Assembly (NCBI GenBank): GCA_905221505.1
Contig: CAJNDL010000013.1
Location: forward strand, 1-43,155
Source: a bacterium
GTDB taxonomy: Bacteria > Bacillota > Bacilli > Lactobacillales > Streptococcaceae
Direction: 5' to 3'
Length of the DNA stretch: 43,155 nucleotides
The translations under genes were made by a program, and so were the position numbers. Below the pieces are notes generated by a model. It did not search any database, had not been told where the DNA came from, and worked only from the letters and a program-made list of their open reading frames with translations. Below, one piece after another: positions 1-7,553 of this stretch; position 1 is the stretch's first letter; the number at the start of each line of letters is the position of its first letter.

Positions 1-59
1 CTACCTGTTCGCTCACAATAAGAGAGAACTTTTTTACGAAAATCTATTGAATATGCCAT
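1..59 (-). CDS. IS630-family transposase, N-terminal fragment (runs off the window)
   Basis: Translation from the ATG at 59 begins MAYSIDFRKKVLSYCERTG, which I recognise as the start of the orfA-type transposase of IS630-Spn1 found in pneumococci. It is identical in protein to the copy at 43040, with a single T/C difference in this stretch. In IS630-Spn1 the transposase is usually split over two overlapping frames; only about 20 codons are visible here, so intactness cannot be judged. The upstream truncated gene reads into this ORF in frame. Confidence 0.8.
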   Translation of the reverse strand, partial: MAYSIDFRKKVLSYCERTG

Positions 60-107
60 AAGAAGATTATACCACATTCTGTACTGTTTTTGGTTCATTT
101 TACTATA
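1..107 (-). mobile_element. IS630-Spn1-like insertion sequence, one end
   Basis: The minus strand from about 107 down to 1 matches, with few differences, the plus strand from 42992 to the right edge of the window: the same inner sequence GTGGTATAAT, then the same transposase start. The element's outer edge is placed near the TATAGTAAA-like terminal motif (about 99-107). IS630-family elements insert at TA dinucleotides, which fits the local TATATA. Only the end that carries the transposase start is present; the rest lies left of the window. Confidence 0.8.
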
Positions 108-167
108 TATATTCCATTCTGAATTTGTAATGTCGAGGATTTGTTGCACATCATTAATTTTCATCAT
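108..167 (-). pseudogene. Truncated fourth gene of the peptide locus, cut by IS630
   Basis: An ATG at 167 lies 1 base past the stop codon of the MFS exporter, with GGAG about 6 bases upstream, so it looks translationally coupled as the next gene of the operon. About 20 native codons (MMKINDVQQILDITNSEW...) precede the insertion-sequence end. There is no stop codon between this start and the transposase ATG at 59, and the two are in the same frame (36 codons apart), so a fused reading frame runs out of the window. The original product cannot be recognised from 20 residues. By position it could have been the maturation, immunity or regulatory gene of the locus; this is inference. Confidence 0.55.
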
Positions 168-168
168 T

Positions 169-1395
169 TTACTCCAATTCATCATTTGTGAGATTAATTT
201 TAAAAATCCAAGGAAATACAAAGAGAAGCAAGAGTAGCACGAGACCTGAGAGAGTGAAAATAGAGGCCACGTTCATTGTATCAAATAAGAATCCAAAGAG
301 TAACATGCTTATTGGTAAAAATGCCTGTGTTAAAGCATTTAAGACAGCAAAAACTCTACCTTGAAATTCTTGTGGAATTTTGAGAATTGACCAACTAGAG
401 ATTAGTATATTGCATATTGTAATTGATAAACCAACTACAAGAAAATAAATAATGAGAATAGCAATCCAGCTACTTTTGGACAAATGTAAGATTAATAATA
501 ATCCCAGTAAGCAGGTTGTGAACGCAACCATAGCAATGGCATATCTAGCAATATTCAAATTACTTTTCGTACTTATTTTCGAAGCAATAACTGATCCTAA
601 TAAGAGTCCAAAAGCTAAGACACTATCGTTCAATGCATAAGATTGATTGGATAAAGCCAACTCTTTAATTTGAAGAAATGGGAGACCAACATTTACTATT
701 CCAAGTATGAAATTAATCATAAGGACAAAAATTAATCCAAAAACAATTTTTTTATATCTAAAAATAAACTGGAAACCTTCTTTAGACATTGTGAGTATGC
801 TTGAGTCATCTTCTGAACTTTCTTTTACCTTATGATGAAATTCAACTTTCCAATAGATTACTAGGACTAAAAATTCTATAAAAAATTCAATTAGCATGAT
901 ACTAGATAATGAAATTTTGTCGAAAAGAGCAACTGCTATTATTGGGGATAAAATCATACTAGCTGCTTGAATTAATTGTAATTGTGAGCGAAATGATTGA
1001 ACATTTTCCTCTCCTACCAACCCAATAGTAGCAGCATTTAAGGTAGTTGATAAAAATTGATCTGAAATTTTAAGTAAAATAAGTAAGACTATAATCTGAG
1101 TGTAATGGGATGTGATGTGAGTGTCACTTAGTATAAAGAACAGTAGAGCGAAACAACTGACGGTCTGAGAAGTTTTTATAATAAAATTTTTATTGTATTT
1201 ATCTATAATACTTCCTAAAAAAGGAAGGAGTAAAACTGCTACTATAGGTCCAATTATTTGAGAGAGGCTGTATAAAAATACAGAATCTAAGTTTCTTAAT
1301 ATATAAAGACCAAGGATAAAGGAAAGTATCGTACTTCCAAATTGTCCCAACGAATTTCCGATGAGTAATTGTATTTTAAGATATTTTTTTCTCAC
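169..1395 (-). CDS. MFS exporter, probable peptide or drug efflux
   Basis: This is a 408-residue hydrophobic protein with about twelve predicted membrane segments, the usual size for MFS exporters of the MFS_3 / macrolide-efflux type. It starts MRKKYLKIQLLIGNSLGQFG and carries a short charged loop IIDKYNKNF after the first segments, where the family has its G-x-x-x-D-(R/K) motif. I chose the GTG at 1395 because AAGGA sits 9 bases upstream. The frame stays open to an ATG at 1461, but that has no ribosome site and would overlap the protease by 86 bases. With GTG the overlap is 20 bases, consistent with coupling. By context it would export the product of the peptide gene at 2199-2318 or protect against it. 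The substrate is not shown by sequence. Confidence 0.8.
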   Translation of the reverse strand: MRKKYLKIQLLIGNSLGQFGSTILSFILGLYILRNLDSVFLYSLSQIIGPIVAVLLLPFLGSIIDKYNKNFIIKTSQTVSCFALLFFILSDTHITSHYTQIIVLLILLKISDQFLSTTLNAATIGLVGEENVQSFRSQLQLIQAASMILSPIIAVALFDKISLSSIMLIEFFIEFLVLVIYWKVEFHHKVKESSEDDSSILTMSKEGFQFIFRYKKIVFGLIFVLMINFILGIVNVGLPFLQIKELALSNQSYALNDSVLAFGLLLGSVIASKISTKSNLNIARYAIAMVAFTTCLLGLLLILHLSKSSWIAILIIYFLVVGLSITICNILISSWSILKIPQEFQGRVFAVLNALTQAFLPISMLLFGFLFDTMNVASIFTLSGLVLLLLLFVFPWIFKINLTNDELE

Positions 1396-2143
1396 TAATG
1401 ACAATCCTTTCTTTTGAATTGATAAAATAAATGGTATAATCTTGTAAGCTATCAGTTCCAAGCTTTACTTTCCATTGAAAATTAAAGGATCGTATAAATA
1501 TATTTTTAACGAGGAGTTTTTCTCCGCTAAATGTAAAAATCAAGTGATTTACTTTTGCGATTTTGTTCAAAGCAAAACCATTTATCCCTAAAACAAAGTT
1601 CATGCTCCGTTTTACACTTTTTTCACTGAGTCTAAAATCATCAGAAATAAAGGAATTATTGGCACCTAAATCTAGCAGGGTGTGATAAGAATTACCATTG
1701 TAATCTAATAAAACAACTGCTTGTTTTTTTGATATTATCGGAATACTTGCGACAGATTTTGGTGGTTGGATAGAACCTATATAAAAATATTTATTTTTAA
1801 AATCAATAGCAAAGTCAAAACGCTGTAGAATATCCCATCCAAGTACACCATCAATGGATAAATAATAAAACATTACATTTCTATCTTTAATCAAAAATTC
1901 AGTATTTGAGATAATTTCATTCTCGATTTTAATTTCTGGTATAAAATATGCATGTTGAATGATTTTATTTTTACCGACCCCTTTTACGAGTATTTTATTT
2001 GATAACTCTATTTGAAAGTTTTTTAAGTCTTTATTAGGAGCCAAGAAACTTTTTTCTGATCCGGTATCAACTAAAAATGTATAGTATTGTTCAGAAATTT
2101 TAATTTTAATTGTAACTAATTTATTTTTATAAGAGAATTTCAT
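1376..2143 (-). CDS. Retropepsin-like aspartyl protease
   Basis: This 255-residue soluble protein has two aspartyl-protease half-sites in one chain. The first is VDTGSEKSF, with Asp26-Thr-Gly; the second is LDLGANNSF, with Asp158-Leu-Gly. Between them is IDGVLGWDIL (98-107), the G-x-L-G-x-D hydrophobic motif that follows the active site in retropepsins. The pairing suggests a pseudo-dimeric protease made as one chain; the second motif has Leu where Ser or Thr is usual. No signal peptide is seen, so it is probably cytoplasmic. The open frame reaches 2260 inside the peptide gene, but the first plausible start is the ATG at 2143, just after a hairpin and with a weak ribosome site. Lying between a 39-codon peptide gene and an exporter, it is a natural candidate for leader removal. 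Confidence 0.75.
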   Translation of the reverse strand: MKFSYKNKLVTIKIKISEQYYTFLVDTGSEKSFLAPNKDLKNFQIELSNKILVKGVGKNKIIQHAYFIPEIKIENEIISNTEFLIKDRNVMFYYLSIDGVLGWDILQRFDFAIDFKNKYFYIGSIQPPKSVASIPIISKKQAVVLLDYNGNSYHTLLDLGANNSFISDDFRLSEKSVKRSMNFVLGINGFALNKIAKVNHLIFTFSGEKLLVKNIFIRSFNFQWKVKLGTDSLQDYTIYFINSKERIVISEKKIS

Positions 2144-2156
2144 AATAAACAAATCT

Positions 2157-2191
2157 AAAAATTTAGAGCTTTGATTATTCAAAGCTCTAAA
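2157..2191 (-). terminator. Terminator-like hairpin (attenuator) between peptide gene and protease
   Basis: On the minus strand a perfect 12-bp stem TTTAGAGCTTTG / CAAAGCTCTAAA with a 6-base loop is followed by five T. It starts 7 bases after the peptide gene's stop codon and ends about 14 bases before the protease ATG. Such partial terminators commonly keep precursor-peptide mRNA in excess over processing and export genes. Confidence 0.75.
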
Positions 2192-2198
2192 TACTATA

Positions 2199-2318
2199 TT
2201 ACCACTTGATTTTGATAGTAACTTCACCAAGTGATTCGATTTCAACCACAGAAGAATCAACTGAAAAATCAGTCAAAAGTTCGGCTTTTTCCATTAAATC
2301 TTCTTTATTAGATTTCAT
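2199..2318 (-). CDS. 39-residue peptide, candidate RiPP or signal-peptide precursor
   Basis: An ATG at 2318 is preceded by a perfect AAGGAGG 9 bases upstream and opens a 39-codon frame ending in TAA at 2199. It begins MKSNKEDLMEKAELLTDF and ends SLGEVTIKIKW. The N-terminal 32 residues are acidic (many Glu and Asp); the last seven are basic and end in aromatic Trp. A charged leader followed by a short distinct tail is how precursors of ribosomally made, modified peptides look. There is no Gly-Gly leader site and no signal peptide. It is the first gene behind a near-consensus promoter and is followed by a hairpin, a protease and an exporter. I do not recognise the family. The precursor role is inferred from size, order and expression signals. 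Confidence 0.65.
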   Translation of the reverse strand: MKSNKEDLMEKAELLTDFSVDSSVVEIESLGEVTIKIKW

Positions 2319-2348
2319 AAATTTCAACCTCCTTAAATTAATAAGCCT

Positions 2349-2376
2349 ATTATAAAACACTTTTATTTTTTGTCAA
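2349..2376 (-). promoter_or_regulatory. Strong promoter of the peptide locus
   Basis: The minus strand carries TTGACA (2376-2371), a 16-base spacer and TATAAT (2354-2349); both boxes are consensus. Transcription would start about 20 bases before the AAGGAGG of the peptide gene. A pair of direct repeats, TTCAGAATT at 2480-2488 and 2499-2507 on the plus strand (19 bp apart, two helical turns), lies about 105-130 bp upstream and could be a regulator site. Confidence 0.7.
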
Positions 2377-2559
2377 GAATTTTTTGAAAATTTAGACAAA
2401 ATTATAAACGAATGATTGTTACCTAGTTTCATTTTAAAGTTAGCTTTCACATTTTAATCACAGAATCTCATAAAAATAGTTCAGAATTGATTGATAATTC
2501 AGAATTATTAGTATATAATATATTACGAAGTTAGATTTTAAACTTAGGTGATAGAAGGA

Positions 2560-2723
2560 GAGATAGACCAACGGAAACCATATTGTAACCTAAAGACTTT
2601 CTGACTTCCCTCAATTTCCCTGAAGATACGAAAGCTAAACAGTGGAACTCGTGTCACATACACTGGTACCTTGACTGGATTTTGGAATTAAAAATCCTCA
2701 AGATACTTTCTTTTATCCTTTAG
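2560..2723 (+). pseudogene. Possible coding remnant upstream of the small secreted protein
   Basis: From about 2587 the plus strand has a stretch of roughly 45 codons without stops and without a start codon. It reads like protein (for example DFLTSLNFPEDTKAKQW) and stops at a TAG near 2721. Stops lie directly before it in the same frame. I read it as the degraded tail of a former gene at the edge of the AT-rich island, but it could be chance. I cannot name the parent. Confidence 0.25.
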
Positions 2724-2741
2724 TTTATAAGGAGAACACCT

Positions 2742-3005
2742 ATGAAAAAAACTGCTATTTCTATCTTTGCTCTCCTAGTGTTAGGAGTTAGCTGCCTGTT
2801 TCTATTCAGCCAGCAAAGCTATAAAAAAACGGTCGTTCAATACTATGCTAACGACCAGAACCTGCCCAATAGGATAACTTATAGTGAATATAGCGATAAA
2901 CGAGAAGCCAACTACGGTGGCACTCTAAACATCACGTCTATCAAACAAGCTAATGACGGAGTTTATGCAACCTATGAAGGGCAATTGACACCTCTCCAAT
3001 ATTGA
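2742..3005 (+). CDS. Small exported or membrane-anchored protein of unknown function
   Basis: An 87-residue protein starting MKKTAISIFALLVLGVSC, with an N-terminal hydrophobic segment over residues 5-24 that could be a signal peptide or anchor. A Cys at 18 is present, but the preceding GVS is not a good lipobox. The rest is polar and probably extracellular, with YGGTLNITSIKQ about two thirds along, somewhat like small YxeA/DUF1093-type secreted proteins; I do not claim membership. The ribosome site AAGGAG lies 8 bases before ATG. A hairpin terminator follows at 3015-3050, so it is probably a one-gene unit. Confidence 0.7.
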   Translation: MKKTAISIFALLVLGVSCLFLFSQQSYKKTVVQYYANDQNLPNRITYSEYSDKREANYGGTLNITSIKQANDGVYATYEGQLTPLQY

Positions 3006-3014
3006 TAAATTGAT

Positions 3015-3050
3015 AACCAGCCTGTCTTGATCTAGTCATGCTGGTTTTTA
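3015..3050 (+). terminator. Intrinsic terminator after the small secreted protein
   Basis: AACCAGC (3015-3021) pairs with GCTGGTT (3040-3046) and is followed by a T run on the plus strand, 10 bases past the stop codon. Confidence 0.7.
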
Positions 3051-3128
3051 AGTTCATTCTAAATCCTTACCTATTCTCCCCAACTGTGCTATACTTAATT
3101 TAGTACATTCTTTTAGATTGGAGCTAGT

Positions 3129-3758
3129 ATGAAAATCCATAAAACCGTGAATCCTGTTGCCTATGAAAACACCTATTACCTGGAAGGTGAAAAGCACCTT
3201 ATCGTGGTAGATCCTGGTAGCCATTGGGAAGCCATTCGTCAGACTATCGAGAAGATCAACAAACCAGTCTGCGCCATTCTATTGACCCACGCCCATTATG
3301 ACCATATCATGAGTCTGGACTTGGTGCGCGAGACTTTTGGCAATCCTCCTGTCTATATCGCAGAGAGTGAAGCCAGCTGGCTCTATACTCCTGTCGATAA
3401 TCTCTCTGGGCTTCCTCGCCACGATGATATGGCGGATGTGGTCGCAAAACCTGCAGAACACACCTTTGTCTTTCATGAAGAATACCAATTAGAGGAATTT
3501 CATTTTACCGTTCTACCGACCCCAGGGCACTCTATCGGCGGTGTTTCTATCGTCTTTCCTGATGCTCACCTAGTCTTGACGGGAGATGCTCTATTCCGCG
3601 AAACCATCGGACGGACCGACCTTCCAACTGGTAGTATGGAGCAACTCCTTCATAGTATCCAGACTCAACTCTTCACCCTACCAAACTACGATGTCTATCC
3701 AGGGCATGGTCCTGCTACGACCATAGCTCATGAAAAGACCTTCAATCCTTTTTTCTAG
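3129..3758 (+). CDS. Metallo-beta-lactamase-fold hydrolase (glyoxalase II-like)
   Basis: A 209-residue soluble protein with the metal-binding motif THAHYDH (residues 55-61), then TPGHSIGGVS (third metal His), TGDALF (bridging Asp) and YPGHGPAT near the C-terminus. This is the HxHxDH pattern of the glyoxalase II-like branch, which usually holds two metal ions and hydrolyses thioesters or similar bonds. The true substrate is not shown. The start ATG has TTGGAG 7 bases upstream. In pneumococcal genomes a close relative sits beside pepO, as here. A strong hairpin terminator shared with pepO lies downstream. Confidence 0.85.
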   Translation: MKIHKTVNPVAYENTYYLEGEKHLIVVDPGSHWEAIRQTIEKINKPVCAILLTHAHYDHIMSLDLVRETFGNPPVYIAESEASWLYTPVDNLSGLPRHDDMADVVAKPAEHTFVFHEEYQLEEFHFTVLPTPGHSIGGVSIVFPDAHLVLTGDALFRETIGRTDLPTGSMEQLLHSIQTQLFTLPNYDVYPGHGPATTIAHEKTFNPFF

Positions 3759-3818
3759 CAAGATGATGACAATGACTAACACAATTTAAGTAAACTATCC
3801 AGCAAATCTTTCCATTAC

Positions 3819-3865
3819 AAAAGGCATCCTGTCAAGGTTTTCACACCTGATAGGATGCCTTTTTC
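3819..3865. terminator. Bidirectional terminator between the MBL-fold hydrolase and pepO
   Basis: AAAAGGCATCCT and AGGATGCCTTTTT form a long stem with A and T runs on both sides, between two convergent genes. It can serve both strands. Confidence 0.85.
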
Positions 3866-3885
3866 TGATGACGAGATTTTTTGCC

Positions 3886-5778
3886 TTACCAAATAATCAC
3901 GCGCTCTTCTGGTGAACGCCACATACCGTCGCCTTCTTTGACATCATAGGTTGTAAAGAAATCATCGAAGTTTGGCACTTGCACATTGACACGGAGTTTG
4001 GCTGGTGCGTGTACATCGACACTTGCCAAAAGTTTCATAAATTCTGGACGACCTTTCATGCGCCAGATGCGACCGAAGTTATGGAAGAACTCTTCTGCTG
4101 AGAAGTCTGCTTCTCGTTTAGCTGCTTCAAGAGCTGCAGCGATTCCTCCCAAGTCAGCCACGTTTTCTGATACAGTCAATTTACCGTTGATAGTTGCACC
4201 ATAAGAATCCTGTCCATCAAACTGGTCAATAACTTTTTGTGTTTTCTCCTTGAAGGCAGCATAGTCACTCTCTGTCCACCAATCCTTGAGGCTACCATTT
4301 TCATCAAAGGAAGCTCCGTTGGTATCAAAAGCGTGAGAAATTTCATGGGCAATAACCGCCCCAATCCCACCGTAGTTAGCAGAAGATGACTGATGCAAGT
4401 CATAGAAAGGTGCCTGTAAGATAGCTGCTGGGAAGACAATCAGGTTCTTCTGTGGATTGTAGTAGGCGTTGACCATATGAGCAGGCATGCCCCACTCCTT
4501 GTAGTCTACAGGCTGATTCCACTTGCTCCAACTGTGCTTGATTTCCACACGCGCAAAGGCTAAAGCATTGTCAAAAAGGCTAGCATTTTCATCGACCACC
4601 TTGTCCTTGTAGCGTTCTGGCAATTCTTCTGGGTAACCGATATAAGGCTTGATGACATTGAGTTTGACAATGGCCTTGTCACGAGTTTCAGGAGTCAGCC
4701 AGTCATTTTTGGCCAAGCGTTCCTTATAGACATCAATCATAGTTGCCACTTTTTTCTCCACGTCTTCCTTAGCTTCTGGGGAGAATTTTTCATGGGCATA
4801 CCAGAGCCCCAAGGCTTGTTTGAATGGACCTTGTGCTAGCTGGTAGGCTGCCTTGACCTTGTCTTTGGCTTCTGGAACTCCTGAAAGCGCACGGCTATAG
4901 GCACCTGACAAGACACGGATTTCTTCTGTTAAGTAGCTGGTTGAAAGATTGACAACACTCAAAATCAAGGTTGCCTTGAGAAGAGGCCAAGCTTCTTCAC
5001 TATAGAATTGCTCTGCTGCTTGCCAGAAACGTTCCTCGTCTACGATCACCTTGTCTGGCACTTGTCCAAGAACTGCTTGGAAGAAGTCATCCAAAGGTAG
5101 GGCAGGCGCAAATTTCTTGAAGTCTTCATATGAGTATGGATGGTAGAGTTTAGCATATTCTGAACTTTCTTCATTAGAGAGCACCACTGTCGCAACTCGA
5201 CGGTCCAATTCTAGTCTTTTCTCTAGCAAGTCTTCAATTTCTTCATCAGAGAAATCATAAGCCTTGAGAAGATTTGCGCTAGATTCTTTCCACAAAGTCA
5301 ATAGCTCCTCGCGCTGAGGATGGTCTTCAGCATAGTAGGTCGTATCTGGCAAAATCGTGCTTGGAGCACTAGCCCATAAAACGTTGATTCTGGCATCCAT
5401 AAAGTCTGGCGATACACCAAAAGGAAGAAAATTAGGTTTGCCAGCAAGCTCAAACTCTGCTAGTTTGGCAGTGAAATCCGCAAAAGTCTCCAATTCTTGG
5501 AATTCTTTAAGGAGAGGTAATACAGGTGTGATACCATCAGATTCTCTCTTGTCAAAATCACGAACTAGACGGTGATATTTGACAAAGTTTGCCAAGATAG
5601 CATCCTCAGGCACCTCTTCTCCTGCCAACCACTTGTCTGTTGTCGCCAACATCAAGTCTTCAATTTCCTGGTCTAAATCCACAAAACCTCCAGTTTGAGA
5701 CTTATCTGCTGGGATTTCAGCAGTCTTCTGCCATTCCCCATTGATTGCATCATAAAAATCATCTTGATAACGTGTCAT
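3886..5778 (-). CDS. pepO: Endopeptidase O (M13 neprilysin family)
   Basis: A 630-residue zinc metallopeptidase of family M13. The catalytic HEISH (478-482) supplies two zinc His and the catalytic Glu; ENVADLGG (538-545) supplies the third ligand; NAYYNP upstream of them is the substrate-binding motif of the family. PepO cleaves oligopeptides and, in pneumococci, is also reported to bind host plasminogen and complement factors, although it has no obvious signal peptide. I start at MTRYQDDFYD; the frame extends 20 codons further without a ribosome site. It is divergent from psaBCA, an arrangement conserved in oral streptococci. A cre-like sequence lies just upstream of the start. Confidence 0.95.
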   Translation of the reverse strand: MTRYQDDFYDAINGEWQKTAEIPADKSQTGGFVDLDQEIEDLMLATTDKWLAGEEVPEDAILANFVKYHRLVRDFDKRESDGITPVLPLLKEFQELETFADFTAKLAEFELAGKPNFLPFGVSPDFMDARINVLWASAPSTILPDTTYYAEDHPQREELLTLWKESSANLLKAYDFSDEEIEDLLEKRLELDRRVATVVLSNEESSEYAKLYHPYSYEDFKKFAPALPLDDFFQAVLGQVPDKVIVDEERFWQAAEQFYSEEAWPLLKATLILSVVNLSTSYLTEEIRVLSGAYSRALSGVPEAKDKVKAAYQLAQGPFKQALGLWYAHEKFSPEAKEDVEKKVATMIDVYKERLAKNDWLTPETRDKAIVKLNVIKPYIGYPEELPERYKDKVVDENASLFDNALAFARVEIKHSWSKWNQPVDYKEWGMPAHMVNAYYNPQKNLIVFPAAILQAPFYDLHQSSSANYGGIGAVIAHEISHAFDTNGASFDENGSLKDWWTESDYAAFKEKTQKVIDQFDGQDSYGATINGKLTVSENVADLGGIAAALEAAKREADFSAEEFFHNFGRIWRMKGRPEFMKLLASVDVHAPAKLRVNVQVPNFDDFFTTYDVKEGDGMWRSPEERVIIW

Positions 5779-5780
5779 CT

Positions 5781-5795
5781 TGTTCTCGCTTTCAT
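5781..5795 (-). promoter_or_regulatory. Possible CcpA (cre) site before pepO
   Basis: The minus strand reads ATGAAAGCGAGAACA, one mismatch from the cre consensus WTGNAANCGNWNNCW, ending 3 bases upstream of the pepO ATG and next to a TATAAA that may be its -10 box. Confidence 0.35.
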
Positions 5796-5892
5796 TTATA
5801 CTTGTTTTTAGCTTAACAAAAATTAACTGGGAATGCAATTAAAAATGAACTGATATTTCCTAGTATTTTCAGTTATTATTTTAATTTTTTTG

Positions 5893-5930
5893 AAAATTAA
5901 CTTGACTTAATTTTTTTTTTAATGTATATT
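5893..5930 (+). promoter_or_regulatory. psaBCA promoter with PsaR-type manganese operator
   Basis: TTGACT (5902-5907), a 17-base spacer and TATATT (5925-5930) form the promoter. A perfect inverted repeat AAAATTAA-N6-TTAATTTT (5893-5914) covers the -35 box. This matches the known type of operator bound by the DtxR-family Mn regulators PsaR/ScaR, which repress the operon when manganese is plentiful. The regulator gene itself is not in the window. Confidence 0.8.
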
Positions 5931-5954
5931 AAGAGACAGGAGGAATACAAGTTT

Positions 5955-6677
5955 ATGATACGTATCGAAAACCTCAGTGTCTCCTACAAAGAAACGTTGG
6001 CACTTAAGGATATTTCACTAGCGCTCCATGGACCAACAATTACCGGTATCATTGGTCCAAACGGCGCTGGGAAATCAACATTATTAAAAGGTATGCTGGG
6101 AATTATCCCACATCAAGGTCAGGCATTTCTCGATGACAAGGAAGTTAAAAAATCCTTACATCGAATCGCCTATGTCGAACAAAAAATAAATATCGACTAC
6201 AACTTTCCCATCAAGGTCAAGGAATGTGTCTCTCTAGGACTCTTTCCCTCTATCCCTCTCTTTCGCAGTTTAAATGCTAAACATTGGAAGAAAGTGCAAG
6301 AGGCCCTTGAAATCGTCGGTCTAGCTGACTACGCTGAACGTCAAATCAGTCAACTATCTGGAGGTCAGTTCCAGCGGGTCTTGATTGCCAGATGTTTGGT
6401 TCAGGAAGCCGACTATATCCTCTTGGATGAACCCTTTGTTGGGATTGACTCTGTTAGTGAGGAAATCATCATGAATACGCTGAGAGATTTGAAAAAAGCT
6501 GGGAAGACGGTTCTCATCGTCCACCACGACCTCAGCAAGGTTCCCCACTACTTCGATCAAGTCTTGCTTGTCAATCGAGAAGTGATTGCCTTTGGTCCAA
6601 CCAAAGAAACCTTTACCGAAGCCAATCTCAAAGAAGCTTACGGTAATCGACTCTTTTTCAATGGAGGTGACCTATGA
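5955..6677 (+). CDS. psaB: Manganese ABC transporter, ATP-binding protein
   Basis: A 240-residue ATPase of the cluster-9 metal importers. Walker A is GPNGAGKST (34-42), the Q loop is near Gln76, the signature LSGGQ is 134-138, Walker B is YILLDEP (154-160) and the H-loop His is at 190-191. It powers Mn(II) uptake with PsaC and PsaA. I use MIRIENLS as the start because AGGAGG lies 11 bases upstream; the frame is open for 11 more codons, but those overlap the promoter. Its end overlaps psaC by four bases. Confidence 0.97.
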   Translation: MIRIENLSVSYKETLALKDISLALHGPTITGIIGPNGAGKSTLLKGMLGIIPHQGQAFLDDKEVKKSLHRIAYVEQKINIDYNFPIKVKECVSLGLFPSIPLFRSLNAKHWKKVQEALEIVGLADYAERQISQLSGGQFQRVLIARCLVQEADYILLDEPFVGIDSVSEEIIMNTLRDLKKAGKTVLIVHHDLSKVPHYFDQVLLVNREVIAFGPTKETFTEANLKEAYGNRLFFNGGDL

Positions 6678-7522
6678 TTGCAGAATTTATCGATGGATTA
6701 CAAAAATTCCATTTCTTACAAAATGCCTTGATAACAGCCATTGTCATCGGGGTCGTAGCTGGAGCTGTAGGATGTTTCATCATTCTACGCGGGATGTCAC
6801 TCATGGGAGATGCCATTTCACATGCTGTCTTGCCAGGTGTAGCCCTCTCCTTTATCTTGGGCCTTGACTTCTTCATCGGAGCCATTGTCTTTGGACTACT
6901 AGCTGCTATCATCATTACCTACATCAAGGGAAACTCGATTATCAAAAGCGATACCGCCATCGGCATTACCTTTTCTTCTTTCTTAGCCCTCGGTATCATC
7001 TTGATTAGTGTCGCTAAAAGTTCAACTGACCTTTTCCATATTCTTTTTGGTAATATCCTGGCCGTCCAAGATACGGATATGTTTATTACTATGGGTGTAG
7101 GAGCAGCCATTCTCTTGTTGATCTGGATTTTCTTCAAGCAACTCTTGATAACATCCTTTGATGAACTCTTGGCTAAGGCCATGGGAATGCCTGTCAATTT
7201 CTATCACTACTTACTCATGGTACTCCTAACTCTCGTATCTGTGACAGCCATGCAAAGTGTCGGAACTATCCTGATTGTAGCCATGCTGATTACCCCAGCA
7301 GCAACTGCTTATCTCTATGCTAATAGCCTGAAAAGCATGATTTTCCTTTCCTCAACATTTGGAGCGACAGCTTCAGTTTTGGGGCTCTTTATCGGCTATA
7401 GCTTTAACGTTGCGGCAGGTTCTAGTATCGTGCTCACAGCTGCTAGTTTCTTTCTCATTAGCTTCTTTATCGCTCCAAAACAACGATATTTGAAACTGAA
7501 AAATAAACATTTGTTAAAATAA
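6674..7522 (+). CDS. psaC: Manganese ABC transporter, permease
   Basis: A 282-residue integral membrane protein of the ABC-3 (ZnuB/MntB) family with about eight or nine hydrophobic segments spread from residue 15 to the end. The conserved stretch [19 protein letters not shown] (near 37-55) is the typical family region that forms part of the metal path and the ATPase contact. The start codon overlaps the psaB stop. It forms the Mn channel of the PsaABC importer needed for growth and oxidative stress resistance. Confidence 0.97.
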   Translation: MIAEFIDGLQKFHFLQNALITAIVIGVVAGAVGCFIILRGMSLMGDAISHAVLPGVALSFILGLDFFIGAIVFGLLAAIIITYIKGNSIIKSDTAIGITFSSFLALGIILISVAKSSTDLFHILFGNILAVQDTDMFITMGVGAAILLLIWIFFKQLLITSFDELLAKAMGMPVNFYHYLLMVLLTLVSVTAMQSVGTILIVAMLITPAATAYLYANSLKSMIFLSSTFGATASVLGLFIGYSFNVAAGSSIVLTAASFFLISFFIAPKQRYLKLKNKHLLK

Positions 7523-7553
7523 GGGGCAAAACCCCAATAAATTGGAGGATCTA

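Noticed and set aside
452..640. 62-codon plus-strand frame inside the MFS gene
   Set aside because: Opposite a clear membrane protein gene; no ribosome site or recognisable product.
2144..2260. Upstream start of the aspartyl protease
   Set aside because: It would begin inside the peptide gene and cross the hairpin; homology-like sequence starts only at residue 40 of that frame.
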